From the NCBI GenBank assembly GCA_020850315.1, contig JADZEY010000090.1:1-64000 (forward strand): a stretch of DNA of 64,000 nt. The letters are read 5' to 3'. Position numbers and translations under genes: made by a program. Positions 8,743-17,166 of the stretch are shown here, one piece after another. Source of the stretch: Armatimonadota bacterium. GTDB lineage: Bacteria; Bacteroidota; Ignavibacteria; OLB7. The notes under the pieces are model-generated. The model was not told where the DNA came from, searched no databases, and worked only from the letters and a program-made list of their open reading frames with translations. Numbering within the stretch: position 1 is the stretch's first letter; each line of letters opens with the position of its first letter.

Positions 8743-9231
8743 CTATCCCCACGCGGAAAACAGGTTGGCTGGATGTTCGCGGGTTTCCGTTTCGCTGATG
8801 ATGTGGCGAACCTGAACGCCCCGCTCCACCAACGCATCGGCAACCCAAAAACGGTGGCAGTGGGCTGGGTCTGCTTCGGCGCACATCAGGGCAAGTTGTT
8901 CCTGTTTGGCCATCTCCACCAGCTGCTGGATCCCTTCCTGAAATACTGGTGTGGCCATGTACTGTGCAAACCCACGCGAGCGTTCGCTGCAGGATCGGGC
9001 GCGTTCCATCACCTCCTTTGGCGGTCGGGTCCCCCCCAACGATTCAAGGTGCTGGTAGCGGATGCCGCTGCTGTGATACGCCCGCTGCATCTCCTCGCGG
9101 TTGAACTGCGGATTGTAGCGTGAGTAAGGGATTGCGCGAATATCAATCACCCCTTGCACGCCACACCTTTTCAGCAGCTCCATCAATGCTTCCTGCGAGC
9201 GGGTCGAGTGGCCGATTGTGTAGATAAGCAT
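8743..9231 (-). CDS. DUF488 family protein
   Basis: A 162-residue protein of unknown function. It opens with 'IYTIGHSTRSQEAL', has 'VIDIRAIPYSRYNPQFN' and 'GIRYQHLESLGG', and ends with the Cys/His motif 'LMCAEADPAHCHR', all hallmarks of DUF488. The conserved Cys and His residues suggest metal or nucleic-acid handling, but no activity is established. The start is the ATG at 9231, with family homology from residue 2. It lies upstream of and co-directional with the helicase gene. Confidence 0.88.
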   Translation of the reverse strand: MLIYTIGHSTRSQEALMELLKRCGVQGVIDIRAIPYSRYNPQFNREEMQRAYHSSGIRYQHLESLGGTRPPKEVMERARSCSERSRGFAQYMATPVFQEGIQQLVEMAKQEQLALMCAEADPAHCHRFWVADALVERGVQVRHIISETETREHPANLFSAWG

Positions 9232-9377
9232 AACGATGAATGTTATACTGGAATGAAAGGAGTTTGCAAAAACTCAAGCACTGTCATTCGTGTTTACCCC
9301 GATGGTATCGGGGCGAACGCGGGAACCGAAGGCCGGCGTAGTGCTCCAGGAGTGCCAGCCGCCACCCTCACCTCACC

Positions 9378-12300
9378 TCACCTCACCACCACCTCCAACA
9401 CCTCCCGCCGTTCCCCAAGATGCAACACGCAGTAGTATGTTCCTGGGGGCTGGTTGCTGGCGCGGAACGTTGTGCGGTAGGTTCCGCTGGCAAACTGGCC
9501 TTCGGCAAGCTGCGCAATCCGTTCCCCAGCAACCGAATAGACCGCAAGCGTTGCCGGGCCGTCGGCGGGAACCTGATACTCGACAATGAAATCTTGATCC
9601 GTTGGATTTCCCCCTTCCACCACTTTCAGCAATCCATCGCCGCTGCCAACAAGGCCGCTGCGGATTCCGCACTCGTCGGCATAGACCAGCGTGGTTGGTG
9701 TGGTTGCCACACGCAACCCAATCCTTCCGGGAGCGGTGATGGAATCGTACCGCACAACCGTGCTGACTGAGTCTCCCATCAGCACAAAAAACTCTATCTG
9801 CGCCGCCTGCCCCGTGCCAAACTGACGCAATCCGGCCAACGTTATCGCCACGGTTCCGGTTCGGCCCTGATGCCCCATTGCCCGGGCAGTTGCGGTTACT
9901 CCGGCTGCGGTTGCGGCCACGCCACGGGCATCAAGGATGCTGTTGCGGTAACTGAGGGCAAGCTCCATTGTGTCCACCCCAAGCGCGGCAACATCCCCTT
10001 CAAAAACAATCGGGACGGCGACGGTTTGGCGTGGCTTGATTACGGCTCCATTTCCCAAATTCGCTTTCAACCCCCGCTCACCCGTTGCCAGCAACACGAT
10101 GTGCCGAACGGAATCGCGGTTTCCATCGAAATAGAGATAGAGATCGGCACGAACAACCCCTTCCCCCAACGGCGAACATCGAACCACCCCCGGCAGCGCA
10201 ACCCCAGCAGAGAGAGCCGTGGGAAATTGCAGCGGATCCATCACCGCAAACGCCCCAGCATCGCTTCCGGTGATGATTGCCGAATCGAGCAGAGTTGCGT
10301 CAAGGCAGATTGCGCGCACCGATAGGGTGTCGCCGTTCAGCAGCAGCGCGGCCATTGCCGAATCGCGCACGCCGCCAACCGTCACCGCGCCAAACTTGAT
10401 GGTGTCGGCATGGTGCGCCAGGATTGGCGCAATCCCCAGCGCAGTAATCGGCAAGGCGGTGTCGGCGGAAACGTAGTAGCTCTGGATCCCTTCGCCGTTC
10501 AGTTGGATTGTGGTGCTTTGCTCGCACAGCACCGTTGGGGTGAAATCAATGCTGAAGCTGAGTGAATCGCCCGGGGGAATCATTGCTGGAATAGTTGGAA
10601 GCAACGGGTTGGAGTAGCTGGGGGAAGTAGCAATTCCGATGCGGCTGATTGTGCAAGTGTCATCCCCCACATTCCGCACCCAATACGCAAGCCTCCGCTG
10701 GCGGCCAATCCGCTGGCGAACCGGGGCCGTATCCGCCGCAATAACCTCCAACAGCGGATAGGTTCCCCGCCCCGCAAGCCGCACGCTAACAGGGCCAACC
10801 GAGGTGAACAAATTCAGCAAAGCATCATGCCCGCCACGCCGCGTTGGTTGGAATTGGAGGGTGATGGAAGTATCCCCCCCGGCGGCCACCACAACCACAG
10901 GGCTTGGGGCAAGTGCGGAAAATCCCGACGCATCGGCACCGGTGATGCTGATCGAGTCAATCCGCACCGGCTGGGCGGTACGGTTGATAATGAACCGTGA
11001 GATGGAACGCCCGCTGGTTTGCCCCACGCGCGTTGCGGGGAATCCGATGGAGTCGATATCGGTCAGCTGGTTCGGGATTCCGGTTCCGCGCAGCCTCACA
11101 AACTCTGCGGGCGGCTCGGCTCCCGACGCAATTTCTAACCGCGCCGAAAGATCGCCCAAACGGTTCGGACAGAACCGAAGCGTCACCCCGATGGAGTCCC
11201 CCGGGGCCACCACCAACCCTTCCGCCGGAATAGTTGGAGCCACCACAGCAAAGGCCACAGCATCGGCAGCCACGCCGGAAGGATCGGGGAGAATGTTCAG
11301 TTGATAGATGCGAAGCGGAAGCGTCCCGGTGTTTCGGATAAACCGCAGCAGCAGTGTGTCGCGGCAGCTGTTGGCAGGGGTTGCGGCAAACTGAACCTCC
11401 GTTCCCCCCACGCCAATCATCTCACTTCCAGAAATCCCCACAAGCCGGATGGTGATCGGGTCGGTGAGCGTTGTTTCCAGCGTCAGCACCGCTTCGTAGC
11501 GTCCGTTTGGCGGAAGCGGCACGGTTGGGCGAAACTGCGCCATCAACGAACGATTGGCTTTGCTGCCGATGCTGAACGTTGCCGAATCGGTGTAGCTGAA
11601 CGCCGCAGGGTTGGTTCCGGTGATGGTTGACTTGGTGATCGTCACCGGAGTGCTTGCCAGGTTGCGAAGGAAATCAACGGCAGTAGTGTCGCGCGGGGTG
11701 TTCAGTGGGGTCAGCGCAAAAACGATTTCATCGTTCACAGTGGTCAGCTGCGGCATCACCCCGCGAACAACAAGGACGACGGTATCGGGTGAGCTTGCTG
11801 CATCGTGAGTAAATATGGCGTAGGCCACGCGCTTTCCCGCTGCGGTGGGCGTTGCCGTAAAGGTGATGGAAGTATCAGCATCGGGGCGCAGCGAAGGAGC
11901 GGGCGAACCAACAGCAAACGGGGTTGCGAACTCCGCCGCGTTTGGCCCCGCCGTGCGGAAGCTGCCGAACCGCAGCGTGTCAAGGCAGCTGTTGGCTTTC
12001 CGGTTGCCGATTGCCAGTTTGGCGGAAGCAGAGGTGAGTATCTCCACGCTGCCAAAATCGAGCGTATCCATCGGGGTTGGCCGGAAGGCAGATTCGGTAG
12101 CGTTCCCCACAACCGGAACCCGCGTTGGCGACCCGGCCCCATTGTGGAACACCAGCAACGTATCGCGGTGGCCGCAAGGGGATTGCGGCGCAAACCGCAC
12201 CCCAACGCGAAGCGATTCCCAACCCGCCAACACCCACCCGTTTGCGGGTGTGGTGATGCCAAAATCGCTCCCCACGGCAAAGCGGATAGAGTCAACTTGT

Positions 12301-13850
12301 AGATCACATGGTGAGAGGTTCTTCAGCAACGTGTCGAAGGTTCGGCTGGCGGATTGCCCAAGCCGAATGGTGCCGAAATCAAGCAACGTTGCCCCGGCCG
12401 TGGCTGCCAATTTTCTCTCCGGCACAAACACAATCAGGGGGATTTCTTTCACCGTGTCGGCCCCGGTTCCATTCTCATCGTTGGTGTAGATTCGGAGGTA
12501 TGCTTCGTAGTATCCCGGCGGAGTTTGCGCGGCGGCAGCAACGATTGCTGCAATCGAATCGGTCTGGCCCGGCGGAACCTTATCGCCATTCCGTTTGTGG
12601 CTGAACAACAACCAATTCTGCTGGGCCAGCAGCACGCTTGCCGAATCAATGGTCAGCGTGTCGGTTCCGTTGTTCCCAATCCTGATATAGATGGTTTTTT
12701 GCTGGCCGGGACAGAGCGTGTCGAAGTACACCGTGTCGCGGCTGAAGGTAGCGTTGGGGATCGTTTTGCTGGAAAGGATCACGCTGTTTCCACCCACCAA
12801 GTAGATGGTTCCGTCGGAAGATAGGCTGAACTTCCGAAGATCAGCCGAGCCAACCCCAGCCGGCAGCGTTTCGGTTCCCCACGTTGCCCCGCCGTTGGTG
12901 CTGCGGTACAACGTGGCGTTCTGCCCCGATGCCAGCAGCACTTGCGGAGTGAGAACAAGGATGTCGCTGGCGGGGTTGGTGTAGCCTGTGCCGGTTCCGC
13001 TCAACCCTGTCTGGCTCCACGTCGCGCCGTAGTCGGTGGTTTTGCGGACTTCGGGATAGAACGGCCCCCACGGGGGGGCAATTTTCCCCCCCGACACAAA
13101 CGCGGTCCCGGTTCCTGGGACTGCATCAGCCCCGTAGAAACTAAGGCTGACCCCAACGCTGGGGGGCATTGTGGCGTTGGCTTCCCACGTGATTCCCCCA
13201 TCGGTTGTTGTCCCCTTGCGTGGTGGGTTTCCGGTTCCAATAAACAGGCCGCGCAGTGGGGTGAAGAAATCAACATCGTACAGGTTGTTGGCCGGCCCTG
13301 TTTGCGTCACGTTGATCCATGTGGCCCCGCCATTGGTGGTGCGGGCAACGCGGGGGCCGTTGCTTCCCGCAGCGTTCCCAACAATGAAGCCATCGCTGGC
13401 ATTGGTGAAGAAAACAGCGTTGATATCGCCGCCGTCGGGCCACGCTCCGATTACGTTCTGCTGGATCCAGGTGGCGCCGCGGTCGGTGGTGGTGGCCACG
13501 TAGCTGCTATCGCCAACCACCGCGCCGAAATTGCTGTTGGGAAGGAAGAAGATGTCGTTCAGCGGGCCGGGCGTTCCCGGGAGCGTGATGGGAGTCCATG
13601 CGTTCCCTCCATTTTCTGTTTTGTAGAGCCTTCCAACTTCGGGCGTGGCTCCGCTTTTCCCGCAGACGAAGCCGGTGTCTTTGTTGAAAAAATGGAGTGA
13701 GTAGAGGTTGGGAACGGGTGAGGTAATGGCCGGGAGTTGGGTCCAGTTCATTGCTTGCGGCGTGGCCCAATCAGCGGCACACAACAGTAGCCCCACCACG
13801 CAGGGAAGAAGGCGCAGAAACGGTGGGAATGGAAAATGGAGTATGATCAT
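9378..13850 (-). CDS. Giant surface protein: Ycf48/BNR repeats, choice-of-anchor-D repeats, T9SS tail
   Basis: Exported protein of 1490 residues. It starts with a signal peptide at ATG 13850 (MIILHFPFPPFLRLLPCVVG, then 'LLLCAADWA'). The first ~350 residues hold repeated 'TTNGGATW', 'TTDRGATW' and 'TTDYGATW' blades of a Ycf48-like beta-propeller. Next come many Ig-like choice-of-anchor-D/ASH units, each ending near 'F.P...G....L' with phrases such as 'LDFGTIRLGQS' and 'LDFGSVEILTSAS'. A cohesin-like segment follows near residue 1290-1410 ('TMELALSYRNSILDARG'). The C-terminal ~75 residues form a type-A T9SS domain ending 'PPGTYYCVLHLGERREVLEV'. The protein is probably delivered to the outer surface; its ligand is unknown. 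The in-frame extension up to 13982 is not used because it precedes the signal peptide. Confidence 0.85.
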   Translation of the reverse strand: MIILHFPFPPFLRLLPCVVGLLLCAADWATPQAMNWTQLPAITSPVPNLYSLHFFNKDTGFVCGKSGATPEVGRLYKTENGGNAWTPITLPGTPGPLNDIFFLPNSNFGAVVGDSSYVATTTDRGATWIQQNVIGAWPDGGDINAVFFTNASDGFIVGNAAGSNGPRVARTTNGGATWINVTQTGPANNLYDVDFFTPLRGLFIGTGNPPRKGTTTDGGITWEANATMPPSVGVSLSFYGADAVPGTGTAFVSGGKIAPPWGPFYPEVRKTTDYGATWSQTGLSGTGTGYTNPASDILVLTPQVLLASGQNATLYRSTNGGATWGTETLPAGVGSADLRKFSLSSDGTIYLVGGNSVILSSKTIPNATFSRDTVYFDTLCPGQQKTIYIRIGNNGTDTLTIDSASVLLAQQNWLLFSHKRNGDKVPPGQTDSIAAIVAAAAQTPPGYYEAYLRIYTNDENGTGADTVKEIPLIVFVPERKLAATAGATLLDFGTIRLGQSASRTFDTLLKNLSPCDLQVDSIRFAVGSDFGITTPANGWVLAGWESLRVGVRFAPQSPCGHRDTLLVFHNGAGSPTRVPVVGNATESAFRPTPMDTLDFGSVEILTSASAKLAIGNRKANSCLDTLRFGSFRTAGPNAAEFATPFAVGSPAPSLRPDADTSITFTATPTAAGKRVAYAIFTHDAASSPDTVVLVVRGVMPQLTTVNDEIVFALTPLNTPRDTTAVDFLRNLASTPVTITKSTITGTNPAAFSYTDSATFSIGSKANRSLMAQFRPTVPLPPNGRYEAVLTLETTLTDPITIRLVGISGSEMIGVGGTEVQFAATPANSCRDTLLLRFIRNTGTLPLRIYQLNILPDPSGVAADAVAFAVVAPTIPAEGLVVAPGDSIGVTLRFCPNRLGDLSARLEIASGAEPPAEFVRLRGTGIPNQLTDIDSIGFPATRVGQTSGRSISRFIINRTAQPVRIDSISITGADASGFSALAPSPVVVVAAGGDTSITLQFQPTRRGGHDALLNLFTSVGPVSVRLAGRGTYPLLEVIAADTAPVRQRIGRQRRLAYWVRNVGDDTCTISRIGIATSPSYSNPLLPTIPAMIPPGDSLSFSIDFTPTVLCEQSTTIQLNGEGIQSYYVSADTALPITALGIAPILAHHADTIKFGAVTVGGVRDSAMAALLLNGDTLSVRAICLDATLLDSAIITGSDAGAFAVMDPLQFPTALSAGVALPGVVRCSPLGEGVVRADLYLYFDGNRDSVRHIVLLATGERGLKANLGNGAVIKPRQTVAVPIVFEGDVAALGVDTMELALSYRNSILDARGVAATAAGVTATARAMGHQGRTGTVAITLAGLRQFGTGQAAQIEFFVLMGDSVSTVVRYDSITAPGRIGLRVATTPTTLVYADECGIRSGLVGSGDGLLKVVEGGNPTDQDFIVEYQVPADGPATLAVYSVAGERIAQLAEGQFASGTYRTTFRASNQPPGTYYCVLHLGERREVLEVVVR

Positions 13851-14214
13851 AATCTTCAAGCAACAGAAACTGCCAAGAAAAAAGTGCGCGCAGGGGATAG
13901 GGAACAACTTAGGCGATTTCCGAACAACGGCGGCGGCGATGGATAGATTTTTTTCTGCGGGCAGCTTCCCCGCAGAACTCACGTACTCACCCTCCGCTGC
14001 CCGCCCTTACCCCCTCGAAGATGCCGATTCTATCGGTACGCCCTCACCCAATCAAGTGAAGCTACTGTTCCCACTCCATTCATCTGGTGGGAGAGGGAGC
14101 CAACGCCGGAGAGAAACAGAGAGAGTCCAACCAATCCACTAAGGTCGTTGGCTCGTTCGTTTAGGCAACCGTGCGTTGCATCACGGCGCACAATACCAAC
14201 AACCAAACGCAACT
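13851..14214. promoter_or_regulatory. Divergent intergenic region
   Basis: This gap of about 360 bp separates the divergent starts of the giant surface gene and the msrB-like gene, so both promoters should lie here. A small stem, TCCCAC/GTGGGA, is present at about 14069-14092. I see no convincing -35/-10 pair, RNA gene or open frame. Confidence 0.4.
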
Positions 14215-14754
14215 ATGATTCGCATCGCAGAGATCATCCTTTCCATGCTGCTGTTGGCCACCGTTGGCTGCGGCAATGCCGAACGGGCGCAAGGGAACAG
14301 CATCCAAAAAGAAGTACGCCACACCGCGTTGCCCGACACCGCAAAGGAAGCCGTCTCGCCGGTGAAGCCGGTGGTGAAAACTGATGAAGAATGGAAGAAG
14401 CAATTAACCGAGGAGCAATACTACGTCCTGCGGCAGAAAGGGACCGAGCCACCGTTCAACAATGCCTACTGGGATAACCACGACAGCGGCATATTCCGCT
14501 GCGCTGCGTGTGGGTTGCCGTTGTTCAGCAGCCAAACCAAATTCAACTCCGGCACCGGCTGGCCCAGTTTCTACCAGCCGATTTCCCCAACAGCAGTTAT
14601 CGAGCACGCCGACGGCAGCCACGGCATGGTTCGCACCGAAGTGGTGTGCGCCCGCTGCGATGGGCATCTGGGCCACATCTTCAACGACGGCCCCGAACCG
14701 ACAGGGCTGCGCTACTGCATCAACTCCGCAGCACTTGAATTGGTGAAGCAGTAG
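14215..14754 (+). CDS. msrB: Lipoprotein peptide-methionine (R)-S-oxide reductase
   Basis: Repairs oxidised methionine (R-sulfoxide form) in proteins, here outside the cytoplasm. The 179-residue product begins with a lipoprotein signal whose lipobox is 'LLATVGC'. A linker follows, then the MsrB domain: '[18 protein letters not shown]', the zinc-binding pairs 'CAAC' and 'CARC', '[12 protein letters not shown]', '[23 protein letters not shown]' with the catalytic Cys in 'RYCINS', and 'AALEL'. All four zinc cysteines and the catalytic Cys are present. The ATG at 14215 is chosen because it gives the clean signal sequence. Confidence 0.93.
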   Translation: MIRIAEIILSMLLLATVGCGNAERAQGNSIQKEVRHTALPDTAKEAVSPVKPVVKTDEEWKKQLTEEQYYVLRQKGTEPPFNNAYWDNHDSGIFRCAACGLPLFSSQTKFNSGTGWPSFYQPISPTAVIEHADGSHGMVRTEVVCARCDGHLGHIFNDGPEPTGLRYCINSAALELVKQ

Positions 14755-14773
14755 GTAGGGGGGGGGAAGGGAG

Positions 14774-14787
14774 TGTTCGGTTGAACA
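14774..14787. promoter_or_regulatory. TGTTC-N4-GAACA inverted repeat, possible operator
   Basis: TGTTCGGTTGAACA is a 5+5 inverted repeat 48 bp before the XRE regulator ORF. It could be an operator for that regulator or for the S24 protein encoded further along. A second overlapping pairing, GTTCGG...CCGAAC, also exists. The site is short, so chance occurrence is possible. Confidence 0.3.
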
Positions 14788-14835
14788 ACAGGCAGCCGAA
14801 CGGGCAGTTGATTTGCACAATCTTACTATAACAAG

Positions 14836-15210
14836 ATGAATCGCGAAGATTTGCGTGAACACATAGGATTGCGATTCAAGCAAGTTCGGCAAGTATTGCG
14901 CCTAACAATGGTAGCACTTGCCGAACGTATTGGCACAACCAATGGCTATATCAGCCAGATCGAATCAGGTAAAACGCTTGTTAGCATCCCCCTGCTAATC
15001 TCATTAAAACAAGTTTTCGGGGTCAATGTGGACTGGCTTCTTACCGGGCAAGGAGAGATGTTCGAGCAACGGGGTGAGCTTGAGGAATTGCGGGCGCGGC
15101 CGGATCCGGAAACGAGAATTGAGGACACGTTGCGGGAGTTTGAGGAGCGGTTGCGTAAATTGGAGCAACAACAAACGCCCCCACCGCGCGTGCGGAAGGG
15201 GTTTCAGTAA
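14836..15210 (+). CDS. XRE-family helix-turn-helix transcriptional regulator
   Basis: The N-terminal ~65 residues form a Cro/CI-type helix-turn-helix: 'LRFKQVRQVLRLTMVALAER', 'IGTTNGYISQIESGKT', 'SIPLLISLKQVFGVNVDWLLTGQG'. The 'DWLLTGQGEMF' ending is typical of phage- and island-borne repressors. The last ~45 residues are an acidic coiled coil ('EDTLREFEERLRKLEQQQ'), which may replace the S24 dimerisation domain of CI/LexA-type repressors. At 124 residues it lacks any protease domain; a separate S24-type gene lies at 17167. It is the first gene of the AT-richer island that ends at the integrase and probably controls it or itself. Confidence 0.85.
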   Translation: MNREDLREHIGLRFKQVRQVLRLTMVALAERIGTTNGYISQIESGKTLVSIPLLISLKQVFGVNVDWLLTGQGEMFEQRGELEELRARPDPETRIEDTLREFEERLRKLEQQQTPPPRVRKGFQ

Positions 15211-15238
15211 GGAGGCAAGTAATGATTGGAGGGCAGTT

Positions 15239-15652
15239 ATGGACGGTGTAGAAGTCTTAATAATTATAGTGGTGGTAGTGGGATTGCTAATGGCCGGAAG
15301 TGCTATTGCAATCAAGCTGTCAACTGAAACAAGAACAAAAGTAGGATTGATATGTGTGGCTGTTTCAATCGTATTCGTTGTCTTTGGGGTGATTAGATTA
15401 CAAAGCAGTAGAAATGATGGGTGGTCAACAAGAATAGATACCGGTGGAATTATATCCTGTGTAATCGGAATTTCAGGGATATTTTTTTCACTGCCTTTTT
15501 TATTCAAGACAAAATACTTAGATGAGAAAAGGGGGGAAATAGTTCCGTCAGAAAAGGTCTGTCCTTTCTGTGCTGAAACAATAAAAGTAGAAGCAAAGGT
15601 TTGCCGGTATTGCGGGCGAGATATTGAACCTACTACAACAAATAAAGGATGA
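15239..15652 (+). CDS. Two-TM-type membrane protein with C-terminal zinc ribbon
   Basis: The 137-residue product has hydrophobic segments at about residues 5-25, 34-52 and 70-88, then a zinc ribbon at the end built from two CxxC knuckles ('CPFCAETIKVEAKVCRYCGRDI'). Similar small ribbon-tailed membrane proteins are common, but their role is unknown. The ATG at 15239 follows a GGAGGG ribosome site, whereas the longer frame from 15026 overlaps the XRE gene in another frame and is not real. The next gene starts inside its stop codon (ATGA), so the two are translationally coupled. Confidence 0.75.
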   Translation: MDGVEVLIIIVVVVGLLMAGSAIAIKLSTETRTKVGLICVAVSIVFVVFGVIRLQSSRNDGWSTRIDTGGIISCVIGISGIFFSLPFLFKTKYLDEKRGEIVPSEKVCPFCAETIKVEAKVCRYCGRDIEPTTTNKG

Positions 15653-16326
15653 CATCGGTTATGAAATTAAGGATACTTCTTACCGTGGCAGTTCTACTTG
15701 GCTGCAACTCCAAAGAGCAAGAGCAACAGCTTCAGGATATCGCACTAAAGCAAGAGCGATTAGAGAAAGAGATTGAGGCAACGAAGTCAGAGAACCAGCA
15801 GCTACGAAAGCAGCAGGGGTCCGAATCGGGAAGGAATGAAGGTGAGGGGTTTGTTGCTCGTACACCTGCATCAAATGCAGCAACACCTATTCCGGCACCT
15901 GCACCAGCCGCCACCGGTCCAGCTCCGGCCCCCGCACCTGCATCACAGGGTTCTTCACATCGAGAGGCCAGAGATTTTTTTGTTGGGCAATGGGATGTTT
16001 CTATGGAATGCACATCAACGTCGTGTTCATGGAATAGGGTAGGAAACGAATTTACCGAGACATGGTATATCAGTGAAGCAAATGGTCAAATCAATGTTAG
16101 GGTTGTGGGAAACACTGTAACCAATTCGCAGTATGAAGGAGAAATAGTTGGAGATCGGTTGCGGCTACGGCATAGGAGATATGACGCAAAGAAAGGACGT
16201 ACCACTACTGTTCGAGCAACGATTGGACAAGATGGAGCAAGTGGTTTATGGGGCAACAGAGTTATAACTGCTGAAGAAGATAATTGCCAGACAGAATATC
16301 GAATTGCTGGGTCTCGCAGATTTTAA
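15649..16326 (+). CDS. Lipoprotein with coiled coil, Pro/Ala linker and lipocalin-like C-terminal domain
   Basis: A 225-residue lipoprotein with signal 'ILLTVAVLLGC'. A heptad-rich coiled coil follows (about 25-60; 'QDIALKQERLEKEIEATKSE'), then a low-complexity linker of repeated Pro-Ala, then a C-terminal domain from 'FFVGQWDVSMECT' with alternating strands and four Cys, suggestive of a lipocalin-like small barrel. The ATG at 15649 overlaps the TGA of the zinc-ribbon gene; an alternative ATG lies at 15661. The pairing suggests a membrane protein working with an envelope lipoprotein. No known family is firmly recognised. Confidence 0.65.
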   Translation: MTSVMKLRILLTVAVLLGCNSKEQEQQLQDIALKQERLEKEIEATKSENQQLRKQQGSESGRNEGEGFVARTPASNAATPIPAPAPAATGPAPAPAPASQGSSHREARDFFVGQWDVSMECTSTSCSWNRVGNEFTETWYISEANGQINVRVVGNTVTNSQYEGEIVGDRLRLRHRRYDAKKGRTTTVRATIGQDGASGLWGNRVITAEEDNCQTEYRIAGSRRF

Positions 16327-16333
16327 GAAATAA

Positions 16334-16402
16334 GTGTTCCCTGCACACGCGGGGATGATCCCGGCTATAGACAACCATTATTCCCTGCACACGCGGGGGC
16401 AC
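16334..16402 (+). CRISPR. Orphan CRISPR-like repeat pair (degenerate, type I-E-like)
   Basis: TTCCCTGCACACGCGGGG occurs at 16337 and again at 16381. The first copy continues as GTGTTCCCTGCACACGCGGG then GATGATCCC, which resembles type I-E repeats in length and in its GC-rich dyad. The copies are only 44 bp apart, against about 61 for a working I-E array, and the second copy diverges after 18 bases. GGGGATGAACC, the usual I-E repeat ending, appears again at 16502. No cas gene is in the window. A decayed array fragment is the likeliest reading. Confidence 0.35.
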
Positions 16403-16403
16403 T

Positions 16404-16516
16404 TATGAAAGGCACAGAACAACTTCATTTGAAGAAGCGTTAGAAATCTTCATTGAAGAGACAGCAGACCGGGGGCATTAGAAAAAGAGTTATTACGCAT
16501 GGGGGATGAACCATAA
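16404..16516 (+). pseudogene. Frameshifted remnant of a small acidic (antitoxin-like) gene
   Basis: One frame reads 'RTTSFEEALEIFIEETADRG' and then stops at 16479. Moving one base back at the G-run 16471-16475 continues as 'ALEKELLRMGDEP' and ends in a TAA at 16514 that overlaps the next ATG (taATG). The joined text looks like the end of a HicB-like or other small acidic antitoxin. There is no start codon because the CRISPR-like repeats directly precede it. I infer a gene truncated at its 5' end and broken by a one-base loss. Confidence 0.4.
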
Positions 16517-16728
16517 TGAACACCAAAACAAGAACAGCAAACAGCATGAAAAAGGAAACAGCCTATAGCCCCGCGCCACAACCAATTTCTAAGAAAAAGA
16601 AAAAAAGTGGTGAAGAACAATGGGAGCAGGCATTAGCAACGCCGGGATCGGAGGCATTACTAACGCTGTTAGTTGCCGAGGTGGATAAGGATTTCGAGGC
16701 AGGAAAGATTGAAGAAGGAGATTGGTAA
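16516..16728 (+). CDS. Putative type II antitoxin
   Basis: A 70-residue protein with a basic, disordered N-terminal half ('ISKKKKKSGEEQW') and an acidic C-terminus ('LLTLLVAEVDKDFEAGKIEEGDW'), the usual make-up of small antitoxins that wrap a toxin. Its TAA overlaps the ATG of the toxin gene (taATG), the standard coupled arrangement. A G-rich GGGGGATGAACC sequence precedes the ATG. No DNA-binding fold is evident, so the role is inferred mainly from its position. Confidence 0.6.
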   Translation: MNTKTRTANSMKKETAYSPAPQPISKKKKKSGEEQWEQALATPGSEALLTLLVAEVDKDFEAGKIEEGDW

Positions 16729-17027
16729 TGATGAAATCGGGGAGGAACCCACGATTTAAGGCAATGTTCCGCGCACTGCCGCCGGATATCAAACGACTGG
16801 CACGGGAGAATTACCAGCTTTGGAAAGCAAATCCTCGTTATCCATCATTGCATTTCAAGCGACTAAAGCCTACGCATTTGGGTGTGTGGTCAATACGTAT
16901 TGGGGAACATTATCGGGCATTAGGACGGGTCAGAGAGGATTGGATTATTTGGTTCTGGATTGGCAGCCATGCAGATTATGATAGCATCACAAAGCACTTA
17001 GAGACATCCATTAAAAAGAAGAGGTAA
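16728..17027 (+). CDS. RelE/ParE-superfamily toxin
   Basis: A 99-residue basic protein with the family pattern: 'FKAMFRALPPDIKRLARENYQLWKAN' (two N-terminal helices), 'HFKRLKPTHLGVWSIRIGEHYRALGRV' (central strands with the core Arg) and 'IIWFWIGSHADYDSI' at the end. RelE/HigB members cut mRNA in the ribosome, while ParE members poison gyrase. The 'GSHADYD' ending fits plasmid-maintenance-type toxins, but the activity cannot be assigned. The ATG at 16728 overlaps the antitoxin stop. A strong terminator follows, closing the unit. Confidence 0.78.
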   Translation: MMKSGRNPRFKAMFRALPPDIKRLARENYQLWKANPRYPSLHFKRLKPTHLGVWSIRIGEHYRALGRVREDWIIWFWIGSHADYDSITKHLETSIKKKR

Positions 17028-17028
17028 G

Positions 17029-17061
17029 AAGGCTTTATCGAACGATAAGCCTTTTTTTTTT
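17029..17061 (+). terminator. Rho-independent terminator after the toxin gene
   Basis: AAGGCTTTATCG and CGATAAGCCTT pair (one bulged T) around a tiny loop, followed by a run of T residues. It directly follows the toxin stop codon. Confidence 0.85.
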
Positions 17062-17166
17062 GAGGCGTAGGAGTTCAAGCGAACACCTTTCTTATTACAT
17101 TTGCTTCAGCGATACGAAATTATCCCGGCAATGGATCGGGGGATCATCACGCAAACGGAGCTTGCA

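Noticed and set aside
7543..9123. Long + strand open frame of 526 codons opposite the helicase and DUF488 genes
   Set aside because: It lies antisense to two clear protein families and has His/Gln-rich shadow composition with no family resemblance.
12942..13700. Open frame of 252 codons on the + strand inside the giant surface gene
   Set aside because: Gly/Pro/Arg-rich antisense shadow of the propeller repeats.
16334..16402. A functional CRISPR array
   Set aside because: Only two copies, 44-bp spacing instead of about 61, a diverged second copy and no cas genes; kept only as a possible remnant.
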